Positions 9,397 to 17,427 of a stretch of 62,962 nucleotides of DNA are shown here, piece by piece; positions within the stretch are counted from its first letter, which is position 1; every line of letters starts with the position of its first letter. The translations under genes and the position numbers were made by a program. The stretch comes from Sphingomonas sp. Leaf412 (GTDB lineage: Bacteria > Pseudomonadota > Alphaproteobacteria > Sphingomonadales > Sphingomonadaceae), in the NCBI RefSeq assembly GCF_001425405.1, contig NZ_LMQP01000002.1, positions 212,261-275,222 of the forward strand. The letters are read 5' to 3'. The notes beneath the pieces were generated by a model, which was not told where the DNA came from, ran no database searches, and saw only the letters and a list, made by a program, of their open reading frames with translations.

Positions 9397-9872
9397 ACGG
9401 GACGCTGAACCTGGTCGCGCACCTGGGCGGGTGCGGGCTGCTGATCGAGGCGACCCGCGTCGATTCGGTCGTCGACGTCGACACGCTGGTCCCCGTGCCG
9501 GGCGTGTCGCCCGCGGTGCTGGGCCTGGCGGCGATGCGCAGCCGGGTGGCGACCGTCATCGACGCGCGCCGCCTGCTGGGCCTGCCCGCCGCCGCCGCCG
9601 CCACCGCCACCGGGCGCGCCGTCGTGACCGCGGTCGACGGCCACCTGTACGCGATCGCGGTCGACACGCTGGAGGATGTGGCACGGTTCGAGATCGAGCC
9701 CGTCCCGCCGGGCATGAGCGCGGTATCGCAGGTCGTGTGCGGCGTCGCGGAAGGGGAGGGGGAAACGCTCCTCGCGCTCGACATCGACCGGCTGATCGCC
9801 GCGGTCGACGGCCATGTTAACGTCAAACTTACGCCTGCCGATCCATGTCGCGGCGGACAGAACAACGGGTGA
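9393..9872 (+). CDS. cheW: CheW-like coupling protein
   Basis: A 159-residue protein with one CheW domain that couples receptors to CheA. Visible landmarks are LLIEATRVDSVVDVDTLVPV, SPAVLGLAAMRSRVATVIDA and TAVDGHLYAIAVDTLEDVAR. Sequence identity to enteric CheW looks low, which is usual for alphaproteobacterial che clusters. Its ATG overlaps the cheA stop and its TGA overlaps the cheY ATG, so the three are translationally coupled. Confidence 0.88.
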   Translation: MNGTLNLVAHLGGCGLLIEATRVDSVVDVDTLVPVPGVSPAVLGLAAMRSRVATVIDARRLLGLPAAAAATATGRAVVTAVDGHLYAIAVDTLEDVARFEIEPVPPGMSAVSQVVCGVAEGEGETLLALDIDRLIAAVDGHVNVKLTPADPCRGGQNNG

Positions 9873-10243
9873 TGCGTATGAAGACCTGCCTCATAGTCGA
9901 CGATTCGAAGGTGATCCGCAAGGTCGCCCGCCACATCCTGGAGACGCTGGATTTCACGGTGGCGGAGGCGGTCGACGGGCGCGACGCGTTGATGCAATGC
10001 CGCGCGTCCCTGCCCGACGTCATCCTGCTGGACTGGAACATGCCCGTCATGAGCGGGATCGAATTCCTGCGCGCGCTGGGCACCGAGCCGATGGCGCAGC
10101 GGCCCAAGGTCGTCTTCTGCACGACCGAGAACGGCATGGCGCACATCCGCACCGCGATCGAGGCGGGCGCCGACGAATATGTCATGAAGCCGTTCGATCG
10201 CGAGACGCTGCAAAGCAAGCTCCAGATCGTCGGGGTCGCCTGA
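9872..10243 (+). CDS. cheY: response regulator CheY
   Basis: A stand-alone 123-residue receiver domain, the diffusible output of the CheA kinase. It has the acidic pair in LIVDDSKVIRK, the phosphoacceptor aspartate in ILLDWNMPVMSG, the conserved threonine in FCTTENGMAH and the lysine in YVMKPFDRE. I choose the ATG at 9872 (MRMKTCLIVDD), which overlaps the cheW stop as TGATG; an upstream ATG at 9845 would add nine unlikely residues. It is followed after seven bases by cheB. Confidence 0.93.
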   Translation: MRMKTCLIVDDSKVIRKVARHILETLDFTVAEAVDGRDALMQCRASLPDVILLDWNMPVMSGIEFLRALGTEPMAQRPKVVFCTTENGMAHIRTAIEAGADEYVMKPFDRETLQSKLQIVGVA

Positions 10244-10250
10244 ACCCGCG

Positions 10251-11294
10251 ATGCGTCCGTCGCATGCCCCCACCGATGCGCCGCCGCGCATCCTGATCGT
10301 CGACGATTCGGCGGTGGCGCGCGCCGCTCTGTCGCGGTTCGTGTCGGGCAGCGGGCGCTATGTCGTCGCGGGTGCGGTCGGTTCGGCCGACGCGGCGCTC
10401 GCCTTCCTGCGGGCCGAACGGGTCGACGTCGTCCTGCTCGACCTGGAGCTTCCCGGGACCAGCGGGATCGAGGCGTTGCCCGCGCTGCTTTCCGCCGGGC
10501 GGGGCGCGCGCATCCTGGTGGTATCCGGGTCCGCGGCCGAAGGGGCGGCGGTGACGATGCGGGCATTGGCGCTGGGCGCGGCGGACACGCTGGTGAAGCC
10601 GGTGGCGAACGCCTTCGCCTCCAGGTTCGGCGATCTGCTGGTCGGCCGGCTCGACCTCCTGACCGGCGGCGATGCCGCGACGCGGGCGCAGGCCCCGCGG
10701 CCGCGCGCCCCCGCCGGCGCGTTCGATGTCATAGCGATCGGTGCGTCGACCGGGGGCATCCACGCGCTGGCCACGCTGTTCGCCGCGGTGCCGGTGGAGA
10801 TGACGCGCCCGATCCTGGTGACGCAGCATCTGCCCACCGCCTTCTCCCCCTTCTTCGCGGCGCAGGTCGCGCTGTCGGCACGGCGCCCGTGCGACGTGGC
10901 GCAGGACCGCGTCCGCATCCGCGACGGCCATGTGCTGGTCGCGCCGGGCGACGCGCATCTGGTGGCGGTGTCGCTGGGCGGCGGGGCCGCGGCGCGGCTG
11001 TCGCGCGAACCCGCGCCGACGGGCAACCTGCCGTCCGTCGACCCGATGTTCGCCAGCCTCGCCACGGTGTACGGCCCGCGCGTCCTGGCCATCGTGCTGA
11101 GCGGGATGGGGCGCGACGGGCTGGAAGGTGCGCGCGCCATCCGCGACGCGGGCGGCACGGTGGTGGTGCAGGACGCCGACAGTTCGGTCGTGTGGGGCAT
11201 GCCCGGCGCGATCGCGGGCGCGGGCCTTGCCAATGCGGTCCTGTCGCCCGCGGAAATCGGCGTCTACGCCGCCTCGATCGGACGTGCCGCATGA
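10251..11294 (+). CDS. cheB: chemotaxis methylesterase CheB
   Basis: Removes methyl groups from (or deamidates) chemoreceptor glutamates when phosphorylated. The 347 residues have an N-terminal receiver (LIVDDSAVARAAL, phosphoacceptor aspartate in VVLLDLELPGTSG, LVKPV) and a C-terminal methylesterase domain with the catalytic serine in AIGASTGGIHAL, histidine in VTQHLPTAFSPFFA and aspartate in LSGMGRDGLEG. The substrate receptors are not encoded here. The stop overlaps the cheR ATG. Confidence 0.94.
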   Translation: MRPSHAPTDAPPRILIVDDSAVARAALSRFVSGSGRYVVAGAVGSADAALAFLRAERVDVVLLDLELPGTSGIEALPALLSAGRGARILVVSGSAAEGAAVTMRALALGAADTLVKPVANAFASRFGDLLVGRLDLLTGGDAATRAQAPRPRAPAGAFDVIAIGASTGGIHALATLFAAVPVEMTRPILVTQHLPTAFSPFFAAQVALSARRPCDVAQDRVRIRDGHVLVAPGDAHLVAVSLGGGAAARLSREPAPTGNLPSVDPMFASLATVYGPRVLAIVLSGMGRDGLEGARAIRDAGGTVVVQDADSSVVWGMPGAIAGAGLANAVLSPAEIGVYAASIGRAA

Positions 11295-12145
11295 ACGCCC
11301 CGGCCCGCATCCCGTCCCCCGCGCGGCGCGGTCGTGCCGCCACCATCCTGGCGCGACTGCTGGAACAGCGGACCGGCCAGCGGCTCGCGGCCGATCGCGA
11401 ATGGCGGATCGACACCGCGATCCGCCCGCTGCTGGCGGCGCTGGACCTCGACCATGCCGACGCGCTGGCCGCGCGGCTGGAAAAGGGCGGCGACGCCGGA
11501 CTGGAGGAGCGGGTGGTCGACGCGCTGCTGAATCAGGAAACATCGTTCTTCCGCGACGCCGGCGTGATCGAATCCGCGGTGGAGGCGGTGCGCGGCGCCG
11601 CGGTGCCGGGCGCGCGGCAAAGGATATGGTGCGCCGCATGCGCGACGGGACAGGAGCCGCTGTCGCTGGCGATGCTGTTCGCGGAGGCGGGCGGCACCAT
11701 GCCGGAAATACTGGCCACCGACGTATCCGCGGGCGCGATCGCGCGTGCGCGGTCGGGCGCCTATTCGCATTTCGAGATCCAGCGCGGCCTGCCGATCCGG
11801 CGCATGATGCGCTGGTTCGGGGACGAGGACGGCAAGTGGATCGCCGCGCCCGAACTGACGGGCATGATAAGCTTCCGCCGCCAGAACCTGGTCGCCGATC
11901 CGGCACCGGCGGGGGGATTCGACCTGATCCTGTGCCGCAACGTCCTGTTCTACCTGTCGCCCGGCGCGCGCGAGCAGGTGCTGGCGCGGCTGGCGAAGGC
12001 GTTGCGGCCCGACGGCCTGCTGCTGCTGGGCGCGGGCGAGACGGTGATCGGACAGTCCGCGCTGCTGCGGCCCAGCGCGCGGGCGCGGGGCCTGTACGAA
12101 CGCATGGATCGCGACGCCGCCGGTCCGCCACGGGTTTACACCTAG
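11291..12145 (+). CDS. cheR: chemotaxis protein methyltransferase CheR
   Basis: Uses S-adenosylmethionine to methylate receptor glutamates, opposing CheB. The 284 residues have an N-terminal helical CheR domain (with NQETSFFRDAGVIE near residues 78-91) and a Rossmann methyltransferase domain with IWCAACATGQEPLSLAMLF, ILATDVSAGAIARARSG and FDLILCRNVLFYLSP. It overlaps cheB by four bases and ends the che operon. Confidence 0.93.
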   Translation: MNAPARIPSPARRGRAATILARLLEQRTGQRLAADREWRIDTAIRPLLAALDLDHADALAARLEKGGDAGLEERVVDALLNQETSFFRDAGVIESAVEAVRGAAVPGARQRIWCAACATGQEPLSLAMLFAEAGGTMPEILATDVSAGAIARARSGAYSHFEIQRGLPIRRMMRWFGDEDGKWIAAPELTGMISFRRQNLVADPAPAGGFDLILCRNVLFYLSPGAREQVLARLAKALRPDGLLLLGAGETVIGQSALLRPSARARGLYERMDRDAAGPPRVYT

Positions 12146-12170
12146 CGCCGACGCCGCCAACGGTCGCGGC

Positions 12171-13103
12171 GTGCCTGCCCGCCCGCATCCCGCGCCGTTC
12201 GGCGCCCGCGACCTTCTGGTCGTCCTGGCCATGAACCTGTTGTGGGGGTTCAACATCATCGCGGTGAAGGCGTCGGTCGAGCTGATGCCGCCGCTGACCG
12301 CCGGGCTGTTGCGCCAGGCGATGGTCCTGATCGTGTGCGGCGCGGCGTTGCGCGTCGTGCCGGGGAAGATGCGCGCGCTGCTGCTGCTCGGCACGTTGAC
12401 GGGCGGCGTGTTCTACATCTTCATCAACCTCAGCCTGGCGGTGTCGGACAATGTCGGCGCGCTGGCGATCGCGGGACAGCTGGGCGTACCGTTTTCCATG
12501 CTGCTGGCGGTGCTGGTGCTGCGCGAGAAGATCCACTGGCCGCGGATCGCGGGCATCGCGCTGTCGTTCGTCGGCGTCGGGCTGCTGGTGTTCGACCCCG
12601 CGGCGGCGAAGCAGGGCATGGGCCTGCTGCTGACCGCGGCGGCCAGCTTCGTCTGGGCGATCTGCTCGCTGATCCAGCGCAACCTGAAGGGCGTAAAGGT
12701 GCTGACCATCTACGCATGGGTCGGATTGATGGGCACGATCGTGATGGCGGCGGCGTCGCTGCTGGCGGAGCCGGGCGCGCTCGCCGCGGTGCCCGACCTG
12801 CCGATCGCGGTGCTGGCGCCGATCGCCTTTTCCGCGGTCGGATCGACCGTGCTGGGGCAGGGGGCGATGGTGTGGCTGTTGCAGCGGCACCCGGTGTCGA
12901 CGGTCACGCCGCTGACGCTGGCGGCGCCGGTGGTATCCGTGTTCACCGCCGCCTATTGGTACGACATGCCGCCGACCTGGCCGATGCTGCTGGGCGGGGC
13001 GGTGGCGATGCTGGGGGTGGGAATCGTGACGGTGAGGACGGCGCAGGCGAGCGAAGGGAAAGCGGGCGGGGGGAAAGCGGGCGAGGGACGAAAAGCGGCA
13101 TGA
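12171..13103 (+). CDS. EamA/DMT-family transporter
   Basis: A 310-residue inner-membrane protein with about ten hydrophobic segments arranged as two EamA repeats; the signature of the first repeat (MNLLWGFNIIAVKAS) and of the second (TAAASFVWAICSLIQRNLKG) are both visible. The family exports small metabolites such as amino acids or drugs, and substrate cannot be told from sequence. I use the GTG at 12171; an in-frame ATG at 12231 would shorten the N-terminus into the first membrane segment. The C-terminal tail is lysine/glycine rich and its stop overlaps the amidase start. Confidence 0.85.
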   Translation: MPARPHPAPFGARDLLVVLAMNLLWGFNIIAVKASVELMPPLTAGLLRQAMVLIVCGAALRVVPGKMRALLLLGTLTGGVFYIFINLSLAVSDNVGALAIAGQLGVPFSMLLAVLVLREKIHWPRIAGIALSFVGVGLLVFDPAAAKQGMGLLLTAAASFVWAICSLIQRNLKGVKVLTIYAWVGLMGTIVMAAASLLAEPGALAAVPDLPIAVLAPIAFSAVGSTVLGQGAMVWLLQRHPVSTVTPLTLAAPVVSVFTAAYWYDMPPTWPMLLGGAVAMLGVGIVTVRTAQASEGKAGGGKAGEGRKAA

Positions 13104-13789
13104 CGCCAATCGAGCTGCCGTCCCCGAATTTCAACGCGCGCACCGGGCCGATCACCATGATCGTGCTGCATTATACCGGGATGCGCACCGCGCGGGAGGC
13201 GCTGGACCGGCTGCGCGACCCCGCCGCCGAAGTTTCCGCGCATTACGTGGTGGACGAGGACGGGACGCTCTACCGCCTCGTCGCGGACGAGCATCGCGCG
13301 TGGCATGCCGGCAAATCGCACTGGCGCGAATGCGACGACGTCAATGCCGCCTCGATCGGGATCGAGATCGTCAATCCCGGCCACGAATTCGGCTATCGCC
13401 CATTCCCGGAGGCGCAGGTCGACGCGGTCGTCCGCCTCGTCGCGCACCTGAAGGACCGGTACGAGATCACGCGCGGGAACGTCGTCGGCCATTCGGACGT
13501 CGCGCCGACGCGCAAGCGCGATCCGGGCGAGCTGTTCCCGTGGCACCGCCTCGCCCGCCTGCGGCTCGCGCTGCCGCGACCGACGAAGAATTTGATGGAC
13601 CCCGAATGGGGGGAGGCGGCCTTCTGCCTCGCGCTCGAACGGTTCGGTTACGACGTGACCGACCGGATGGCCGCGATCATGGCGTTCCAGCGCCGCTTCC
13701 GCCCCGAGCTGATCGACGGCGAGATGGATGCGGAATGCCGGATGATCCTGCTCGCGCTGCTGTTGCCAAGGCCGCAGGGGGACGACTAG
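13100..13789 (+). CDS. N-acetylmuramoyl-L-alanine amidase with peptidoglycan-binding domain
   Basis: Cleaves the bond between N-acetylmuramic acid and the stem peptide. The 229 residues have an Amidase_2 domain with zinc-site residues (MIVLHYTG, GHSDVAPTRKRDPGELFPW) and the AWHAGKSHWR and IGIEIVNPGHE blocks, followed by a PG_binding_1-like helix bundle (CLALERFGYDV and MAAIMAFQRRFRPE). This is the AmiD-like layout. No signal peptide is visible, so the protein may be cytosolic and act in muropeptide recycling as AmpD does. ATGA overlap with the transporter gene. Confidence 0.9.
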   Translation: MTPIELPSPNFNARTGPITMIVLHYTGMRTAREALDRLRDPAAEVSAHYVVDEDGTLYRLVADEHRAWHAGKSHWRECDDVNAASIGIEIVNPGHEFGYRPFPEAQVDAVVRLVAHLKDRYEITRGNVVGHSDVAPTRKRDPGELFPWHRLARLRLALPRPTKNLMDPEWGEAAFCLALERFGYDVTDRMAAIMAFQRRFRPELIDGEMDAECRMILLALLLPRPQGDD

Positions 13790-13795
13790 GACGGT

Positions 13796-14174
13796 CGCGC
13801 CGGAGGGCCGGGCGGCCGCGTCGCGATTCGTCGCGCCGAGGAAAGTCCGGGCTCCACGAAACGACGGTGGCGGGTAACGCCCGCCGGTCCGGGCTTCGGC
13901 CCGGGTCAGGGAAAGTGCCACAGAGAGCAGACGGCGACCACTTCGGTGACGCCACGGTGAAAGGGTGCGGCAAGAGCGCACCGCGCGGCTGGCGACAGTC
14001 GCGGCACGGCAAACCCCACCGGGAGCAAGACCGAATAGGGACGGCACATGGGTGTGTTTCCACCCGTCGTCCGGGTTGGTCGCTTGAGCGCGTCGGCAAC
14101 GGCGCGCCTAGAGGAATGGTCGCCCATCCGGTTTCGGCCGGTGGACAGAACCCGGCTTACAGGCCCTCCGGCGC
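13796..14174 (+). ncRNA. rnpB: RNase P RNA (type A)
   Basis: Catalytic RNA of the tRNA 5' processing ribozyme. The universally conserved GAGGAAAGTCCGGGCTCC lies at 13838-13855, the matching CAGAACCCGGCTTACAGG lies near the 3' end (14145-14162), and AGAGCAGACGGCGACC and CCGGGAGCAAGACCGAATAGG are also recognisable. The ends are set by a perfect 13-bp P1 helix between 13796-13808 and 14162-14174. It starts six bases after the amidase stop codon. Confidence 0.95.
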
Positions 14175-14176
14175 CT

Positions 14177-14206
14177 CTCCCCTCCCCACGTGGGGGAGGG
14201 GAGTTT
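14177..14206 (+). terminator. probable rnpB terminator
   Basis: An 11-bp stem (14177-14187 with 14193-14203, loop ACGTG) followed by only three T residues, three bases after the mature rnpB end. The sequence also resembles one arm of the family C repeats at 15648 and 43312, so a repeat may have been recruited as the terminator. Confidence 0.45.
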
Positions 14207-14242
14207 GCATCGTCCCCCCGCCTCCCTATGTGCGGGCGCAAG

Positions 14243-14782
14243 ATGTCGCGTCGACCCACCCGAACCAACGACTGGGGCTTTCCCCGCTGGCGCGCCTATG
14301 GCGCGGAGCGGGAGGCGGTGCGCGTGCGGCTGTGCGACCGCCACGGCTGTACCGAGCCGGGCGATTGCCCCGCGCCCAAGTCGCCCAACTCGCCCGACCG
14401 CTGGTATTTCTGCCAGGCGCATGCGGCCGAATACAATCGCGGCTGGAATTATTTCGAGGGGCTGAGCGCGGAGGAAGCGGCGGAGCGCGAGGCGACCGAG
14501 CGACGCAACGCGGGCGATTTCACCGAATCGCGGACCAACAGCTGGGCCGGGCCGGGCGACGGCACGCGCAGCCGCGACGAGATGCGCGCGCTGGACGTGC
14601 TGGAACTGGAGACGGACGCCACGATCGACGACGCGAAGCTGGCGTGGCGGCGGCTGGCGAAGGCCAATCACCCCGATGTCCGGCCCGGCGACGCGGAGGC
14701 GGCGGCGCGCTTCCTGGCGGTCCAGGCGGCGTGGGACGTGCTGCGCACCGCGGAGGAGGCGCGTACGTGGAAGCCGCTGTGA
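14243..14782 (+). CDS. J-domain protein with N-terminal cysteine-rich region
   Basis: A 179-residue DnaJ-family co-chaperone of the short sphingomonad type. The C-terminal third is a J domain (ALDVLELETDATIDDAKLA) with the HPD tripeptide intact in KANHPDVRPGD, which stimulates DnaK ATPase. The N-terminal half has four cysteines (CDRHGC, GDC, YFCQAH) that could bind zinc, and a conserved NRGWNYFEGLS motif. An ATG five codons earlier (14228) is the alternative start; neither has a good ribosome-binding site. A longer open frame upstream runs through rnpB and is not coding. Confidence 0.85.
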   Translation: MSRRPTRTNDWGFPRWRAYGAEREAVRVRLCDRHGCTEPGDCPAPKSPNSPDRWYFCQAHAAEYNRGWNYFEGLSAEEAAEREATERRNAGDFTESRTNSWAGPGDGTRSRDEMRALDVLELETDATIDDAKLAWRRLAKANHPDVRPGDAEAAARFLAVQAAWDVLRTAEEARTWKPL

Positions 14783-14789
14783 GGGTCCC

Positions 14790-15086
14790 GTGAAGGAACG
14801 GGTGTCGGCGCGCTGGGACGGCGCGATACTGGTGTGCGGCAAATGCTCGAAGAAGGTCGGCGGCGGCTTCGGCGCGAAGGGGAAGCGCGCGCTGGCGAAG
14901 GAATTGCGCGGGCAGCCGGGGCTGGGCAAGGGACGCAAGGCGGCGACGGGCGTGGTCGAGACGAAATGCCTCGGCATCTGCCCGCGCGGCGCGGTGGTGG
15001 TCGTCGATACGCGTGTGCCGGGGGAATGGCGGCTGGTGCGCGCGGGGGCGGACGTCGCGGCGCTGGCGGCGACGTTGCGCGGGTGA
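14790..15086 (+). CDS. thioredoxin-like [2Fe-2S] ferredoxin-type protein
   Basis: A 98-residue protein starting at GTG seven bases after the J-domain gene, with GAGGG upstream. It has the C-x2-C (LVCGKCSKK) and C-x3-C (TKCLGICPRGA) cysteine pairs of thin [2Fe-2S] ferredoxins. It probably moves electrons, but the partner is not visible. Closeness to sufE, a sulphur donor for cluster assembly, fits an iron-sulphur context without proving a link. Confidence 0.8.
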   Translation: MKERVSARWDGAILVCGKCSKKVGGGFGAKGKRALAKELRGQPGLGKGRKAATGVVETKCLGICPRGAVVVVDTRVPGEWRLVRAGADVAALAATLRG

Positions 15087-15141
15087 TGGTTGCTTCTGCA
15101 AAGCGTCCCTCGCCCGTGTGGAGGCAGGGGCCGCCGTGACA

Positions 15142-15217
15142 CGTCATTGCGAGCGTGGCGAAGCAATCCGGTGCCGCGCCTGACACCCTGGATCGCGTCG
15201 CTTCGCTCGCCATGACG
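15142..15217. repeat. dispersed palindromic repeat, family D
   Basis: Begins CGTCATTGCGAGCGTGGCGA and ends with the near-inverse GCTTCGCTCGCCATGACG. It lies between the convergent ferredoxin and sufE genes. Repeats of this general form are common in bacterial genomes; I find one copy in this window. Confidence 0.65.
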
Positions 15218-15225
15218 AGCTACGC

Positions 15226-15630
15226 TTACACGTAGCGGGCGGCGGTTTCGCGGATCAGGGCGATCATGTTCGGGATGCCCTGCGTCCGGTTGGAGCTGAG
15301 CTGTGCGCCCAGCGCGAAGGGGGCCAGCGCGCCCTCGATGTCGGTGGCCATGATCTCGGCTGCGGTGCGGTCCTGCACCGTCAGCAGGACGAGCGCGATG
15401 ATGCCCTTCGTGATGTGCGCATTGCTGTCGGCCAGGAAATGCAGCCGCCCGTCGTCGCGCAACGTCGGATAGACCCACACCGCCGCCGAGCATCCGCGGA
15501 CCAATGTCGCATCGGTCTTCAGCGCGTCGGGCATCGGTTCGAGGCCGCGACCCAGATCGACGAGCAGGCGATAGCGATCGTCGCCTTCGAGGAAGTCGTA
15601 TTCGTCGTGGATGGTGGTCAGGTCGTTCAT
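15226..15630 (-). CDS. sufE: SufE-family cysteine desulfurase sulphur acceptor
   Basis: Accepts persulphide from the desulfurase SufS and passes it to the SufBCD scaffold for iron-sulphur cluster assembly. The 134 residues show the SufE fold with the acceptor cysteine in TLVRGCSAAVWVYP and downstream HITKGIIALVLLTVQ and NRTQGIPNMIALI. I start at the ATG at 15630 (MNDLTTIHDEYDFLE); the frame upstream reads into a repeat. The suf operon itself is not in the window. Confidence 0.92.
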   Translation of the reverse strand: MNDLTTIHDEYDFLEGDDRYRLLVDLGRGLEPMPDALKTDATLVRGCSAAVWVYPTLRDDGRLHFLADSNAHITKGIIALVLLTVQDRTAAEIMATDIEGALAPFALGAQLSSNRTQGIPNMIALIRETAARYV

Positions 15631-15647
15631 GCGGCGGGTCGCTATCA

Positions 15648-15760
15648 TATCCTCCCCGTGCCGGGGAGGGGGTGGGGGGGCGTCCACGAACGCGTCGCCT
15701 GTGGCACGCCCCCTCCACCATCCTTCGGATGGTCCCCCTCCGCGCGGAGCGGGGAGGATA
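15648..15760. repeat. dispersed palindromic repeat, family C
   Basis: Bounded by ATATCCTCCCCGTGCCGGGG on the left and CGGAGCGGGGAGGATAT on the right, with internal hairpins including CCATCCTTCGGATGG. A second full copy is at 43312. It separates sufE from the last gene of the psp operon and could terminate or stabilise the psp transcript. Confidence 0.75.
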
Positions 15761-16015
15761 TTACAGGTCGACGCCGCTGGCGATCGCCTCCAGCTTGCGG
15801 ATGCGTTCCTTCAGGTCCGCGATCTCGATGCGCGCGCTGGCGCTCGGGCCGGACGGGGCGACCGAATGATGATGCAGGTCGCCTTCCAGCCGCAACTGCT
15901 GCTGCTTCAGCTGAAGCCAGCCGCGCCAGCCGTTTAGGGCGGCGAAGACCAGCATCGCGAGGCCCGCGAGCGCCGCGACGGCGGTGGTGAGGTAGACGTT
16001 CGGATCGGACATCAT
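15761..16015 (-). CDS. small PspB-like membrane protein (last gene of psp operon)
   Basis: An 84-residue protein with one membrane segment (about 8-30, LTTAVAALAGLAMLVFAALN) followed by a basic, glutamine-rich stretch and a short C-terminal coil ending ADLKERIRKLEAIASG. The tail matches the LEDRVNTVERIV tail of PspB and of the four genes upstream, but stops right after it, making this the most reduced member. Tandem ATGs at 16015 and 16012. I infer a PspB paralogue; sequence alone does not show whether it binds PspA or PspC. Confidence 0.7.
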   Translation of the reverse strand: MMSDPNVYLTTAVAALAGLAMLVFAALNGWRGWLQLKQQQLRLEGDLHHHSVAPSGPSASARIEIADLKERIRKLEAIASGVDL

Positions 16016-16046
16016 TTGCCTTCTCCCTTCCCGGGCCGACCGCGGG

Positions 16047-16301
16047 TCAGCGGTCGCGCAGCTGTTCGATCTGGCGGTCCAGATCGTGGCTGCTGTGGTT
16101 GTCGGTGACGAGACGTTCGAGCACCTGGACGCGTTCGCGCAGGGCCTTCACCTCGTCGTTCTGCACCGGACCTGCGCCATCGGACCAGGGCGAGGGGGCA
16201 TGCCCCTGCCGCGCGATCGCGCGGTGCCGCTCCTTCGCGACGCGGCCCAGCGTGGTGATGAGCACGATCGCGACGACCATGAATGCAATCGACCAGGGCA
16301 C
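16047..16301 (-). CDS. small PspB-like membrane protein
   Basis: An 84-residue protein starting at GTG (16301) with GGAGAAG upstream. One membrane segment (about 4-20, SIAFMVVAIVLITTLG), a basic and proline-rich middle, and a C-terminal coiled coil ALRERVQVLERLVTDNHSS that ends IEQLRDR. The same RV-x2-LERI-x-TD plus E-x-LRD tail occurs in the three genes upstream. Paralogy to PspB is inferred from size, topology, shared tail and position. Confidence 0.7.
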   Translation of the reverse strand: MPWSIAFMVVAIVLITTLGRVAKERHRAIARQGHAPSPWSDGAGPVQNDEVKALRERVQVLERLVTDNHSSHDLDRQIEQLRDR

Positions 16302-16345
16302 CTGTCTTCTCCGTTCCTAAAGGGTTTGTCCCGTCGCGCGGGCGG

Positions 16346-16642
16346 TCAGTTCAGCGGCCGTTCGCGGTGGGGGGCGGGCAGGTCGCGCAGCGTTTCGATC
16401 TCGTCCGCCAGGGCGACGCCGCGATCGGTCGCGATCCGTTCGAGCACGCGGACGCGCTGTTCCAGCCGTTCGGTGTGCGCGGCATATTGCGCCGCCTTCT
16501 CCGCGGTTTGCGCATTCAGCGCCTCCGCCATCCGTTCCTTGTGCTTCAGCCAGCGCTTGAACATGTCGCCGCCCACGCCCAGCAGGGTCGGCAGGCCGAT
16601 CACGACGATGAAGAACAACAGGATAAAGGTCGACTTTTCCAT
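16346..16642 (-). CDS. small PspB-like membrane protein
   Basis: A 98-residue protein with an N-terminal membrane segment (about 5-25, TFILLFFIVVIGLPTLLGVG), a basic charged helix (FKRWLKHKERMAEALN), and the coiled-coil tail LEQRVRVLERIATDRGVALA followed by EIETLRD. A good AAGGAG ribosome-binding site precedes the ATG. Orientation should be N-out with the coil in the cytosol, as in PspB. Role inferred only from operon membership and the shared tail. Confidence 0.72.
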   Translation of the reverse strand: MEKSTFILLFFIVVIGLPTLLGVGGDMFKRWLKHKERMAEALNAQTAEKAAQYAAHTERLEQRVRVLERIATDRGVALADEIETLRDLPAPHRERPLN

Positions 16643-16654
16643 CGTGGCGCTCCT

Positions 16655-16987
16655 TCAGTTCACCGGCCCGCGCAGGGCCTCGATCTCGTGGCTCAGGCGG
16701 TGCGAGCTGTCGGTGACGATCCGCTCCACGTTCGCGAGGCGATCCTTCACCGCGCCCAGTTCGGCGCGCAGTTCGCCGTTCTCCTGCGTCAGCAGGGTGA
16801 TCCGCTGCGACGTGGCGTCGGTCTTCTGCGGGTAGACCGCCTTCCCCCAGCTGTTTTCCAGCGGGTAGCCGTTCTTGACCCGGAGCCAGGTGGTGAAGAT
16901 CCATCCGCCGATGCCGGCGAAGCCCAGGGTCATGCCGCCGCCGATGATCCACGGCAGGTTGGGCACGATGATGTCCGCGGGGTTCAT
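16655..16987 (-). CDS. small PspB-like membrane protein
   Basis: A 110-residue protein, the longest of the set. One membrane segment (about 12-34, WIIGGGMTLGFAGIGGWIFT), then a region resembling the next gene upstream (RVKNGYPLENSWGKAV against RARHGYSISDDWGRNI), and a coil ending VKDRLANVERIVTDSSHRLS then HEIEALRG. The alignment of the middle region with its neighbour shows that these two at least arose by tandem duplication. The start is backed by AGGGAGGAA. Confidence 0.75.
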   Translation of the reverse strand: MNPADIIVPNLPWIIGGGMTLGFAGIGGWIFTTWLRVKNGYPLENSWGKAVYPQKTDATSQRITLLTQENGELRAELGAVKDRLANVERIVTDSSHRLSHEIEALRGPVN

Positions 16988-17013
16988 GTCGTTCCTCCCT
17001 CTGCCTGTCGGCG

Positions 17014-17304
17014 TCAGCGGTCGCGCAGCGCGTCGATCTCGCGCGCGGTTCGCGTCGCGGGGTCGGTGGCGATGCGTTCGAGGACCGCGATCCGCTCCTC
17101 CAGTCGGCTGACCTGCCCGGTCAGCTTCTCGTTCTGCGATTCCAGCAGGCGGACGTGGCGCTGCGCGTCGGGATCCGCCTTGTCGATGTTGCGACCCCAG
17201 TCGTCGCTGATCGAGTAACCGTGGCGGGCGCGGATGAAGTTGTTGATGACCCAGGCCGCGGTGCAGATCGCGACGAGGGAGATGACGAACCAGGGACCGT
17301 GCAT
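17014..17304 (-). CDS. small PspB-like membrane protein
   Basis: A 96-residue protein: membrane segment (about 4-23, PWFVISLVAICTAAWVINNF), the HGYSISDDWGRNIDKAD block shared with the downstream paralogue, and a long coil LEERIAVLERIATDPATRTA ending REIDALRDR. The block after the membrane segment is a useful family marker for searches. AGGGA lies seven bases before the ATG. A family B repeat (17337-17404) separates it from pspC, yet strand and spacing still fit one operon. Confidence 0.75.
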   Translation of the reverse strand: MHGPWFVISLVAICTAAWVINNFIRARHGYSISDDWGRNIDKADPDAQRHVRLLESQNEKLTGQVSRLEERIAVLERIATDPATRTAREIDALRDR

Positions 17305-17336
17305 TGTGTTATTCCCTTATTCCTGTCCGCCCCCCG

Positions 17337-17404
17337 CCGTTCGGCCCGAGCGCGGTCGAAGGCTGCGCCGTGCATGTGCTTCGACCTCGCTCGGCACGAA
17401 CGGG
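17337..17404. repeat. dispersed palindromic repeat, family B
   Basis: Arms CCGTTCGGCCCGAGCGCGGT and its inverse ending CTCGGCACGAACGG. It is the only sizeable gap inside the psp operon, between pspC and the small paralogue genes, so it may set a boundary in expression by partial termination or mRNA processing. Confidence 0.78.
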
Positions 17405-17427
17405 GGTTGGGGCGATCGGCGTGCGTG

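Noticed and set aside
14048..14242. In-frame N-terminal extension of the J-domain gene
   Set aside because: It would lie within RNase P RNA and its terminator hairpin.
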